Shown one piece after another: positions 41,168 through 49,034 of a DNA stretch of 64,000 nt. Position 1 is the stretch's first letter. The number at the start of each line of letters is the position of its first letter. The translations under genes and the position numbers were made by a program. The notes under the pieces are model-generated. The model made no database searches, was not told the DNA's origin, and saw only the letters and a list, made by a program, of their open reading frames with translations. Source of the DNA: Cohnella thailandensis (lineage in GTDB: Bacteria > Bacillota > Bacilli > Paenibacillales > Paenibacillaceae); assembly GCF_014212135.1 (NCBI RefSeq), contig NZ_JACJVQ010000003.1, positions 310,001-374,000 on the forward strand, written 5' to 3'.

Positions 41168-42184
41168 CTACCTTTCTATATCGCTTGCCGATTCCTCCAT
41201 GACGCGACGAATGTCGGCTTCGGAGGACATCGGGGTGTCGCCCGACACCGTATGCGCCAGCAGCGCGGCCGCCGCGGCGAAGGCTACGGTCCGGTCCGGC
41301 GCATAGCCGGACAGCTCCCCGTGCAGAATTCCGCTGGCGTAGGCGTCTCCCGCTCCAATTCTATCATAGACGGAGAAGGTTAGCTTCCGGGAGAAGGCGA
41401 ACGACCCTTCCTTGAACAAGTAGCCTTCGAGCGAATGCGTGTTGTCTCCGTTCACGGAACGGTGAGTGCCGGCAATCGCCGAGATGCCGAACCGTTCCGC
41501 CACGGCCGGAATCAGCTCGGTCAGCTGGTCCTTGCGCTCCGTTTGGCCGGTCTCCATCCCCAGGATGTGAATGGCGTCTTTCTCGTTCATCAGGACGAGG
41601 TCCGCGAGGCCGAGCATCTCGATATAGTGGGGCTTGGCCTTCGCGTAGCCCCCCTCTCCCCAGAGGGAGGGCCGGTAGTTGCAGTCGAAGACGACCTTGC
41701 CGCTCTTCTTCTTGACCGCTCGCGCCAGCGCCGCCATGTGACCGCGGACCGTGTCGTTCATCGCGAGCGCGATGCCGCAGAAGTGCATGGCATCGGCCGT
41801 CGACGCGACCGCTTCCCAATCGTACGCTCCCTCCGGCGCCGCGTTGAAGCTGCTCTCCAGCCGGTTCGAGTAGGTGACGCGGCTCGGTCTTGCCCCGAAG
41901 CCGTTCTCGAGGAAGTACATGCCAAGGTAAGGGCCTTCCCGGCGAACGAAGTCCGTCGACACGCCCAACCGGCGAAGGTGGGCGGCCGCCGCGTCGCCGA
42001 GCGGGTTCGCAGGCAGCGTGGTGACGAGATAGCCGGCGTGCCCGAATCTCGTCAGCGCCGAGACGACGTTCACTCCGGTGCCGGAGAACGAGTATTGCAG
42101 CGTGCTTGACTGCGATAGCAGATCGTAGCCGGGCACCTGAAGTCGCATCATGACTTCTCCGAACGCGGCGATTCTCTTAGGCAT
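41168..42184 (-). CDS. PfkB-family sugar kinase, probably 2-keto-3-deoxygluconate kinase
   Basis: 338 residues of ribokinase fold: FGEVMMRLQVPGYDLL at the start (KdgK-like), substrate region FSGTGVNVVSALTRFG, and the C-terminal catalytic signature DRIGAGDAYASGILHG with the anion hole and catalytic Asp. FDCNYRPSLW is typical of KDG kinases. It overlaps the aldolase gene by 8 bp. In context it should phosphorylate 2-keto-3-deoxygluconate formed by the DgaE-like enzyme, giving the KDPG cleaved by the DgaF-like aldolase. Substrate is inferred from fold and neighbours. Confidence 0.85.
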   Translation of the reverse strand: MPKRIAAFGEVMMRLQVPGYDLLSQSSTLQYSFSGTGVNVVSALTRFGHAGYLVTTLPANPLGDAAAAHLRRLGVSTDFVRREGPYLGMYFLENGFGARPSRVTYSNRLESSFNAAPEGAYDWEAVASTADAMHFCGIALAMNDTVRGHMAALARAVKKKSGKVVFDCNYRPSLWGEGGYAKAKPHYIEMLGLADLVLMNEKDAIHILGMETGQTERKDQLTELIPAVAERFGISAIAGTHRSVNGDNTHSLEGYLFKEGSFAFSRKLTFSVYDRIGAGDAYASGILHGELSGYAPDRTVAFAAAAALLAHTVSGDTPMSSEADIRRVMEESASDIER

Positions 42185-42932
42185 AATGATCGACCCATTT
42201 CTTCAGGATGGCGAGCAGCTCGCGGACGTCCTTCGGCCTCGTCGCCCCCGTCTCCTTATCGATGATGGACGAGTACACGTGAGGAATGACCTGAGGCACG
42301 CCGGCCTCAAGCGCGATGCGCAGGATCGGCTCGAAGTTCGCCATGTCGATGCCGCCGGTCGGCTCCAGCGCGAAGCCTTCGGAGGCGCACGCCGCGGCCA
42401 CGGCGCGGTATTCGTCTTCCCGGCTTAAGCCATTCATCGGAAAATACTTCAAAGCGTTGCCGCCCATGTCGCGAACGAGGGCGATCGCCGCCCGCACCGG
42501 CACGATCGCAGGTTCGTCCAGCGCCGCGCTGAACGGTCCGGTCGAGATCGCGACATACCCGGGACGCCCGGACGGAGAGACGAGGCTGTTGATCCAGCTC
42601 TCTTGGCCGCCCAAGTTCGCTCGCGTCGCGCCCACCGCGGGGAAAACCTGGTTGATGTGGCTGCCCGGGTAGCTCTTCGCGATCTCCGCCACGACGGCGG
42701 CTTGGCGATTGTCGCCCGCCCCGAGGCCGATCGACACCGCGTCGTCGATGGCCGCCCCGTATTCCTTCATCGCCCGAACGGCTTCCTCCGCCGTCGGGTA
42801 GTCCTTGGACAGAACGCCGACGAGCACGTGGCCTTCCGCCGCTTCGAACACTTCCTTCGCGTTGGCGATGCTTCCCGCGAGTACGTTCAGGGCCGCGCGG
42901 TTCTTATAGAGACGCTTCTGTAAGCTTGCCAT
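42177..42932 (-). CDS. DgaF-like KDPG aldolase (2-dehydro-3-deoxyphosphogluconate aldolase)
   Basis: 251 residues. Recognised by blocks AGSIANAKEVFEAAEGHVLV, DDAVSIGLGAGDNRQAAVVA, HINQVFPAVGATRANLGG, NALKYFPMNGL (with the Schiff-base-type lysine region) and LEPTGGIDMANFEPIL; these define the KDGP aldolase family of Salmonella DgaF. Known reaction: KDPG to pyruvate and glyceraldehyde 3-phosphate. One base separates it from the DgaE-like gene, the same gene pair as in D-glucosaminate operons. Confidence 0.87.
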   Translation of the reverse strand: MASLQKRLYKNRAALNVLAGSIANAKEVFEAAEGHVLVGVLSKDYPTAEEAVRAMKEYGAAIDDAVSIGLGAGDNRQAAVVAEIAKSYPGSHINQVFPAVGATRANLGGQESWINSLVSPSGRPGYVAISTGPFSAALDEPAIVPVRAAIALVRDMGGNALKYFPMNGLSREDEYRAVAAACASEGFALEPTGGIDMANFEPILRIALEAGVPQVIPHVYSSIIDKETGATRPKDVRELLAILKKWVDHYA

Positions 42933-42933
42933 G

Positions 42934-44037
42934 TCATTGTCCTCCTGCCAGCTCTCGAATTCGGGATGCGATGATGCTTATGTCGTCGCCTTGGAGCGGA
43001 CGCGGGTCGATGTCGAAGTAGCCCTGGCGAACGCCGTAGTCGCGCGTATAGATCGCGATCTCGCCGTTTTGCAACTCGGATGCGAACTGAATGGCGTTCT
43101 TCCCTACCCGTTCCGCGTCGATCCGGACTCGGGCGCGATAGATGGCGCGTCCCGCCTCGTCCTGCACGATCGCCACCGATACGCCATCCAGCTCGCCAAG
43201 CGTCAGCAGCGTCTCGAGCGCCTTCCGCTCCCGCTCGCTCGTGTCTTCCTTTACCATATATTCGTCCAACGCCTGAAGCAAGCCGAACGTCGATTCCTTG
43301 CCGACCTTCATGCTTCGGCCGATGCCGTGCAGCTGCGTCTTTACCCATTCCACGTAGGTTCTCTTCCCGGCCACGATGCCCGTCGTCGGGCCCTCGATCG
43401 CCTTGGAGCCGCTGTAGATGGCCAGATCCGAGCACTTCACGTACTTGCGGACGTCTTCTTCGGCGGCTGCGTCCACGATAAGCGGCACGCCCAGGCGGCG
43501 CGCGATCTCCCAAGTCTCTTCCATGGAGATCATGTTCTTCTGCACCGAGTGATGCGACTTGACGTACAGGATGGCGGCCGTTCGCTCGCCTACGGCGTCC
43601 TCGATATGCTCGGCTTTGCCTTCGTTGGCGTAGCCGACTTCCACGACCTTGCCTCCGCCCAAGTAGACCATCGTCTCGACCGGAGCTCCGTACTGAACGT
43701 TGTGACCCTTCAGCATGACGATCTCGTTCTTCGCTATCGGCTCCTGGTGCAGCTTAACGCTCAGACGCCGATCTCCTTGAGTGACAAGGCCCGCAACCGA
43801 GAGCGCGATGCCGCTCGAAGCGGAATTCACGACGACCGCCGCCTCCGAGCCGAGAATATTCGCGATGTAATCCCCGGCCTTGTCGACGAGATCCGAGATC
43901 TCGACATAGCTCTGGCCCCCGCGCTTCATCGCTTCCATGACGGTATCCGTCGGGGCCGACACCCCCAGGATGCTCATTCTCCCGCTGGCGTTTATGACCC
44001 GCTTAAGCCCGATCTTCGCATTCCACGTATTCGCCAT
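42934..44037 (-). CDS. DgaE-like PLP-dependent amino-sugar-acid ammonia-lyase
   Basis: 367 residues, SelA/aspartate-aminotransferase-like fold. KRVINASGRMSILGVSAPTD at the N-terminus, cofactor pocket LIVDAAAEEDVRKYVKCSDL and the likely PLP lysine in YSGSKAIEGPTTGIVAG. Homologue DgaE of Salmonella converts D-glucosaminate 6-phosphate to KDPG and ammonia. Here no PTS gene is present and a kinase is, so the substrate could be the non-phosphorylated acid. The gene starts inside the metallohydrolase gene (35-bp overlap). Confidence 0.87.
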   Translation of the reverse strand: MANTWNAKIGLKRVINASGRMSILGVSAPTDTVMEAMKRGGQSYVEISDLVDKAGDYIANILGSEAAVVVNSASSGIALSVAGLVTQGDRRLSVKLHQEPIAKNEIVMLKGHNVQYGAPVETMVYLGGGKVVEVGYANEGKAEHIEDAVGERTAAILYVKSHHSVQKNMISMEETWEIARRLGVPLIVDAAAEEDVRKYVKCSDLAIYSGSKAIEGPTTGIVAGKRTYVEWVKTQLHGIGRSMKVGKESTFGLLQALDEYMVKEDTSERERKALETLLTLGELDGVSVAIVQDEAGRAIYRARVRIDAERVGKNAIQFASELQNGEIAIYTRDYGVRQGYFDIDPRPLQGDDISIIASRIRELAGGQ

Positions 44038-45115
44038 TCACGACCACTCCTTTGGGTTCGATTCGTTCGCTTGCCATGCGTACCTCATCTTCGGAATCGG
44101 TCAAGACGACCGGCTCGTTCCGGACGGAGAACAGCGTCAGATGGGCGACGTCCCCGACCCGAATCCGGCCGAGCTCCGGCCGCTCCAGCCAGTCCGCCGC
44201 ATTCGACGTAACCGCCGCGACCACTTCTTCCAGCGGATAGCCGAGGTAGAGGAATTTCGTCATGACGTTGGCAAGGCTGTATACCGGCCCGTTCAACCGG
44301 TTGCCTCGATAGATATCGGAGCTGATCGTATGCAGTCCGATGCCGTGGCTCTTCGCCGCCTCGGCCGCGCGGAACGAGAAGCTGGCCGTGCCGTGCCCCA
44401 CGTCAAGACGCACTCCTCTCCGAATGGCGTCCAACAGCACTTGAAGAGGCTTGCCTTCGGCGTCGAACAGATTGTTCTCTTTGCCATTGAGATAATGGGT
44501 GATGATGTCCCGCTTCACGAGCAGCGGCACGATCTCCTCGATGCTTGGCGGGCCGGAGCCGATATGGACCATAAGGGGCAGATCCGCCGCTTCGGACAAG
44601 GCGCGCGCCATGCGGAGCGGCTCTACGCCGTTCCCTCCGACGACGCTCCGGCTGATGCGCGCCTTAAGACCAACGACGAAATCCGGCAACCGTTTCGCGG
44701 CCTGAATCGCGGCCTCCCCGTCGATCCACTCCAGCCTCGACAACTCGTCGATCCGGCTGAGCCCGATACGGGAAACGTTCAGGAAAGCGAGCAGGTTCGT
44801 CTTGGCCCTCCTGCCATTCTCGGCCAGCTCCCCGATCCGGTCCGCGCCGCAGCTTCCGGCATCGACGATCGTTGCCACTCCCTGCTTCGCGCCGATCTCG
44901 TCGATCTCGTCCCCGTAGGGGTCGAATTCGGGAAAAGCATGGACGTGCAGATCGATCCACCCGCTCGACACGTAGGAGCCCGAGCCTTCGATCACTCGCG
45001 TCCCTGTCCCCTTCCCCGCTTCCGTCACTTCGGCGATCCGGCCTTCCTCGATCGCGATATCCGCGAGCCTTCGGTTTAGGAGCCGAAAGTTGCGCAGAAG
45101 CAATCTTTCTTTCAT
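44003..45115 (-). CDS. amidohydrolase/deacetylase-family metallohydrolase (EF_0837-like)
   Basis: 370 residues from ATG 45115 (AGGTGA 10 bp upstream; a GTG at 45127 overlaps that site). Metal-dependent amidohydrolase barrel: HxH motif GWIDLHVHAF, carboxylated-lysine-type VVGLKARISRSVVG, metal His in LMVHIGSGPP, later ITHYLNG and the catalytic Asp in TISSDIYRGN. The family is repeatedly found beside DgaE/DgaF-type genes, e.g. Enterococcus EF_0837, and is often misnamed dihydroorotase. Proposed role: deacylation of an N-acetylated amino-sugar acid before ammonia elimination. First gene of the minus-strand operon. Confidence 0.85.
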   Translation of the reverse strand: MKERLLLRNFRLLNRRLADIAIEEGRIAEVTEAGKGTGTRVIEGSGSYVSSGWIDLHVHAFPEFDPYGDEIDEIGAKQGVATIVDAGSCGADRIGELAENGRRAKTNLLAFLNVSRIGLSRIDELSRLEWIDGEAAIQAAKRLPDFVVGLKARISRSVVGGNGVEPLRMARALSEAADLPLMVHIGSGPPSIEEIVPLLVKRDIITHYLNGKENNLFDAEGKPLQVLLDAIRRGVRLDVGHGTASFSFRAAEAAKSHGIGLHTISSDIYRGNRLNGPVYSLANVMTKFLYLGYPLEEVVAAVTSNAADWLERPELGRIRVGDVAHLTLFSVRNEPVVLTDSEDEVRMASERIEPKGVVVNGEYVECEDRA

Positions 45116-45215
45116 TTGTCGAATCACCTGCTTATGTCGTTTGTTCTGAAATGCAAATTGCAGTATTGCTTTCGCCTATTTCTTAAGATAGCATAGAAAA
45201 CAAAAAATACAATAT

Positions 45216-45229
45216 AACATTATAATGTT
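45216..45229. promoter_or_regulatory. perfect palindrome with embedded -10 in the divergent promoter region
   Basis: AACATTATAATGTT is a perfect 14-bp palindrome containing TATAAT (45221-45226) on both strands, in the 199-bp AT-rich gap between the metallohydrolase operon and the GH20 gene. A repressor bound here would block divergent transcription; the HutC-type regulator of the operon is the obvious candidate. Confidence 0.5.
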
Positions 45230-45314
45230 TAACCATTGTGCGACGGTTAGATATCATCACGACTCATGATTCGTTAGAAAGAGACAATTCCATGACCGAA
45301 AGGGGCCCATTCCT

Positions 45315-47231
45315 ATGAAATGGAGATTCGAAGGAGAAGTAACCTCGCTGCAGCCGGGCATTCGCTGCCTGGAGCAAGAGCTGGGATGGAAGATCGCGGC
45401 GGAGAAGGAGGCTGTCCGGGTTAGGGTCGAACAAGCGCCGGGCGGGCTGGAGGTCGGCCGCGAGGAAGGCGGGCTGTACGTCCGCTACGAGCTCAAGCAT
45501 CAATTTTACCGCGGGTTGGGACTCCTTGCGCAACATGCGGGAGACGAAGACTTATGGAACCTTCGCGAGACGCAGCAATTCGACCGGGTCGGCCCCATGT
45601 TCGACTTGTCCCGCAATGCCGTGTTCACGGTGGACGGCTTCAAGCGCATGCTGAACAAGCTTGCCCTCATGGGCATGAACACCGTCATGCTGTACATGGA
45701 GGATACCTACGAGATCGAGGGAGAGCCGTACTTCGGCTATATGAGAGGCCGTTATTCTCGGGAGGAGCTAAAGGAAATCGACGATTATGCCGATCAATTC
45801 GGCATCGAAGCGTTCCCCAGCATCCAGACGCTCGCCCACCTGGAGGAATTCCTCAAGTGGGAGGCCGCTCTGCCATACCGGGACACGAAGGGAGCGCTTC
45901 TCGTCGGAGGGGAACGGACCGCCCTCCTCGTGGAGCGGATGATCGAGAGCGCCAGCGCCCCGTTCCGCAGCCGGCGGATCCACATCGGCATGGATGAGGC
46001 GGAGGAGCTCGGCCGCGGCAAGTACTTGGATCGCAACGGGTACGAGAGCCGCTTCGAGATCATGACGGAGCACCTGCGAACGGTGCTGGACGCCGTACGG
46101 CGCCGGGGGCTCGAGCCGCTCATGTGGAGCGATATGTTCCTGAAGCTGGCTTCGGGCAGCGGGGCCGACTATTACGAAGCCGACACGACGATCCCCGAAG
46201 AGATGGCCAGCCGCATCCCCAAGGACGTCAGCATGGTATATTGGGATTACGTCCATACGGAGCCCGAGGATTACGAGCGGCTCATCGCCAAGCACCGACC
46301 GCTCGGCTGCAACCTCGTCTTCGCAGGCGCGGTATGGATCTTCAATACGTTCGGCGTGAATTACGGCTTGTCCCTGAATGCCTCCGACGTCGCTCTGCGG
46401 GCATGCAAGAAGGAAGGCATTCGCGAGGTGTACGCGACGATGTGGGGAGACGACGGCAACGAGGGCAACCCGTTCGCGGCCCTGCTCGGCCTGCAGCTCT
46501 ACGCGGAGCATGCCTATTCGGAGGAAGCCCCGTCCCGGGAACGAATCGCCGAGCGGGCGAAGCTCTGCACGGGCATCGACGCTTCCGCCTTTCTTCTTCT
46601 GAGCGGTCTCGACGAGGTGCCCGGCTCCGAGCCGAACAACCGCAAGCAGAGCAATCCGTCCAAGTTCCTGCTCTACCAGGACGTGCTGCTCGGCTTGTTC
46701 GACAAACAGATCGAAGGCTTGGCCCTCGAGGCGCATTACGGGAAGCTAGAAAGCCGAATCCGCCAGGCCCGCCGACCGGACGCCGACCTTGACTATATCT
46801 TCGAGGTGCCGGAGAAGCTGTGCGCCGTCCTGAAGACCAAGAGCGAGATCGGCATTCGGCTGAAGCGCGCCTACGACGCAGGAGACCGCAAGGAACTGAG
46901 GAGGATAGCGGAGGAGGATCTTCCGGCTATCGCGTCGGCCGTACGCGAGCTGCGCGCCGCCCACCGCGCTCAATGGCTTAGAATGTTTAAGCCTTTCGGC
47001 TGGGAAGTGATCGATATCCGTTACGGCGGCGTGCTTAGCCGACTTGATACGGCAGCCCTGCGTATCCTCGATTACGTCGATGGACGCATTGAAGCGATCG
47101 AGGAGCTCGAACAGGAACGGCTGGTCTACAGCTCGGCCAACCGCTTCAACAATCGAGGCGTCGGGTGGTGCAGCTATTACTACCGGATGGCCTCTCCGAA
47201 CGTGTTTTTCCATGTGATCAACCCGTTCTAA
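45315..47231 (+). CDS. intracellular beta-N-acetylhexosaminidase-like enzyme, GH20
   Basis: 638 residues, no signal peptide. N-terminal GH20b-like domain about 1-85, then the catalytic barrel starting VGPMFDLSRNAVFTVDGFKR with the family's Asp-Glu pair in RIHIGMDEAEELGRGK (D227, E228; E is the acid/base, D positions the substrate acetamido group), later MWSDMFLKL and YWDYVHTEPEDY. A helical C-terminal region of about 200 residues follows. It would release a terminal N-acetylhexosamine from an imported oligosaccharide. Followed within 15 bp by the YesM-type kinase gene, with the sugar importer further down. Confidence 0.87.
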   Translation: MKWRFEGEVTSLQPGIRCLEQELGWKIAAEKEAVRVRVEQAPGGLEVGREEGGLYVRYELKHQFYRGLGLLAQHAGDEDLWNLRETQQFDRVGPMFDLSRNAVFTVDGFKRMLNKLALMGMNTVMLYMEDTYEIEGEPYFGYMRGRYSREELKEIDDYADQFGIEAFPSIQTLAHLEEFLKWEAALPYRDTKGALLVGGERTALLVERMIESASAPFRSRRIHIGMDEAEELGRGKYLDRNGYESRFEIMTEHLRTVLDAVRRRGLEPLMWSDMFLKLASGSGADYYEADTTIPEEMASRIPKDVSMVYWDYVHTEPEDYERLIAKHRPLGCNLVFAGAVWIFNTFGVNYGLSLNASDVALRACKKEGIREVYATMWGDDGNEGNPFAALLGLQLYAEHAYSEEAPSRERIAERAKLCTGIDASAFLLLSGLDEVPGSEPNNRKQSNPSKFLLYQDVLLGLFDKQIEGLALEAHYGKLESRIRQARRPDADLDYIFEVPEKLCAVLKTKSEIGIRLKRAYDAGDRKELRRIAEEDLPAIASAVRELRAAHRAQWLRMFKPFGWEVIDIRYGGVLSRLDTAALRILDYVDGRIEAIEELEQERLVYSSANRFNNRGVGWCSYYYRMASPNVFFHVINPF

Positions 47232-47246
47232 GCAGCAAGAAAGTTC

Positions 47247-49034
47247 ATGGAAAGGCGTGGGATATTGACCCTATGGTTTAAGCAATCTCTTAAGAGCAAG
47301 CTGTCCCTTCTGATCCTGGTAGCGGTCATCACGCCGCTTCTGGCCACCGGCGTCGTGTCTTACCGGATCGCTTCCAACCTTACGGAGAAGATCGAGAAGG
47401 AGTCCGGCATGAACACGCTTCGGCAAGTATCCGAGAAGCTCGATTTTCTGATGAGCGACGTGGATACGATGTCGGTCTTTATCATCGGCCAGAAGGACAT
47501 CCAGTCCTACCTCGATCGCGACCGCGAGGACTACGCCCTCTATTCGCAGAACGTCGCCTTCCTCATGAACCTGGCTTCTTCCAAACCTTACATCTCCAAT
47601 ATCACGATCACCTCGGCCAAAGGCTTCCCCGCCCTGTCGAACACGACGGTGCTGCACTCCGGGCTGCCCGCCCTGCAGCAATCCTACGCCGAAGAGCACT
47701 CCATGGACGAGAAGTGGTGGACTCCGCCCTACGAGAACCAGACGACGGACGACGGCGTGGCCGAGGTATTCTCGCTCGTTCGCCCGATCCGGGACTTAAG
47801 CAAGTTCAAGCGCATCGGCGAGCTCTCGATCAGCGTCGACATTCCCGAGGTGAGGCGAATGCTGCAGGACGCGGGCTGGAACGCGAGCGGTCATATCTGG
47901 CTAGTCGACGACGAAGGCCGGACGGTCGCCTCTCCCTCCGCCAATACCGGCTCTACGGGTCAGACGCTTCCCGATATCGACTTCCTGAAGGACAACGAGG
48001 GAGTCGCTACCGTCTCGGAGGACGGGGAGAGCAACACGCTCCTCTATTACACGCTGCCCACCTTGGGCTGGAAGCTCGTCGGCGTCATCCCGACCCAGAT
48101 CTACACCGCCCAGAACAAGTACGTGCTGACGCTGACCGCCTATGCCATCGGCCTCGCCGCGGTGTTCGCCGGCGCGCTCGTGCTGTATTTTATCACCTGG
48201 GTTACCCGACCGCTCAGCAAAATCACGAAGAAGCTGAAGGACCTCAACCCGGACGAGCCGATTACGAGAATCGAAGTGAAGACCTCGGACGAGATCGGCA
48301 TGCTGCTCCACAGCTACAACAAGCTCAGCGACCGGATCCAACGATTGAAGACGCAGCTTCAAGAGAACGAGGCGAAGAAAAAAGAAGCCGACATCCAGGC
48401 GCTTCAAGCGCAGATCAATCCCCATTTTCTATACAACACGCTCTCTTCCATCCACTGGACCGCCTTAATGAACAAGGACAAGCCAACCGCCGAGATGGTC
48501 GGCGCCCTTAGCGATTTCCTTCGGTTCAGCTTGAACGAAGGCAAGGAGATGTGCGCGGTGCAGCAGGAAGTGGCCCACGCCCAGAACTACATTCGCATCA
48601 TGTCCAAGCGGTTCCCGGACAAATTCGATTCGGCCTTCTTCATCGACCCTGAGCTGCACGACAAGACGATGCTCAAGCTGCTGCTGCAGCCGCTCATCGA
48701 GAACAGCATCATGCACGGCCTTCAGAAGCTTAAGGGCCAAGGCTGCCTGTTCGTCTACGGCGAGCTCCGCGGCGACCATATCGCCTTCGCGGTCGAGGAT
48801 ACGGGCACGGGCATCGAAGCGAACAAGCTGCGGAAGCTCCGAAGGCATCTGAACGCGCCGGACGAAGCGGCGGAAGACACCGTGCGGTCCGGACGCTCGG
48901 GCTACGGCCTGCGAAGCGTGCATCGGCGTCTGCAGCTTCATTACGGCAGCTCCGCCGGACTCTCGATCGACAGCGAACCGGGCATACGGACTCGAATCTC
49001 CTTTGAAATCCCGATATTGGAGGAACGCGCATGA
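47247..49034 (+). CDS. YesM-type sensor histidine kinase
   Basis: 595 residues: TM1 about 17-40 (LSLLILVAVITPLLATGVVS), dCache-like extracytoplasmic domain about 41-290, TM2 about 295-317, HAMP, His_kinase core LQAQINPHFLYNTLSSIHW with H393, HATPase (LLQPLIENSIMHGL ... EDTGTGI ... SGYGLRSVHRRL). ATG 47247 is used; a TTG at 47265 behind GGAAAGG is an alternative giving MTLWFKQSL. Overlaps the regulator gene by 4 bp. Probably senses the sugar taken up by the importer at 50.8-54.0 kb. Confidence 0.92.
   Translation: MERRGILTLWFKQSLKSKLSLLILVAVITPLLATGVVSYRIASNLTEKIEKESGMNTLRQVSEKLDFLMSDVDTMSVFIIGQKDIQSYLDRDREDYALYSQNVAFLMNLASSKPYISNITITSAKGFPALSNTTVLHSGLPALQQSYAEEHSMDEKWWTPPYENQTTDDGVAEVFSLVRPIRDLSKFKRIGELSISVDIPEVRRMLQDAGWNASGHIWLVDDEGRTVASPSANTGSTGQTLPDIDFLKDNEGVATVSEDGESNTLLYYTLPTLGWKLVGVIPTQIYTAQNKYVLTLTAYAIGLAAVFAGALVLYFITWVTRPLSKITKKLKDLNPDEPITRIEVKTSDEIGMLLHSYNKLSDRIQRLKTQLQENEAKKKEADIQALQAQINPHFLYNTLSSIHWTALMNKDKPTAEMVGALSDFLRFSLNEGKEMCAVQQEVAHAQNYIRIMSKRFPDKFDSAFFIDPELHDKTMLKLLLQPLIENSIMHGLQKLKGQGCLFVYGELRGDHIAFAVEDTGTGIEANKLRKLRRHLNAPDEAAEDTVRSGRSGYGLRSVHRRLQLHYGSSAGLSIDSEPGIRTRISFEIPILEERA

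Noticed and set aside
45216..45229. NagR/YvoA consensus operator for the HutC-type regulator
   Set aside because: The palindrome is AT-rich and does not show the YvoA-type core that I know; only an unspecified operator can be claimed.
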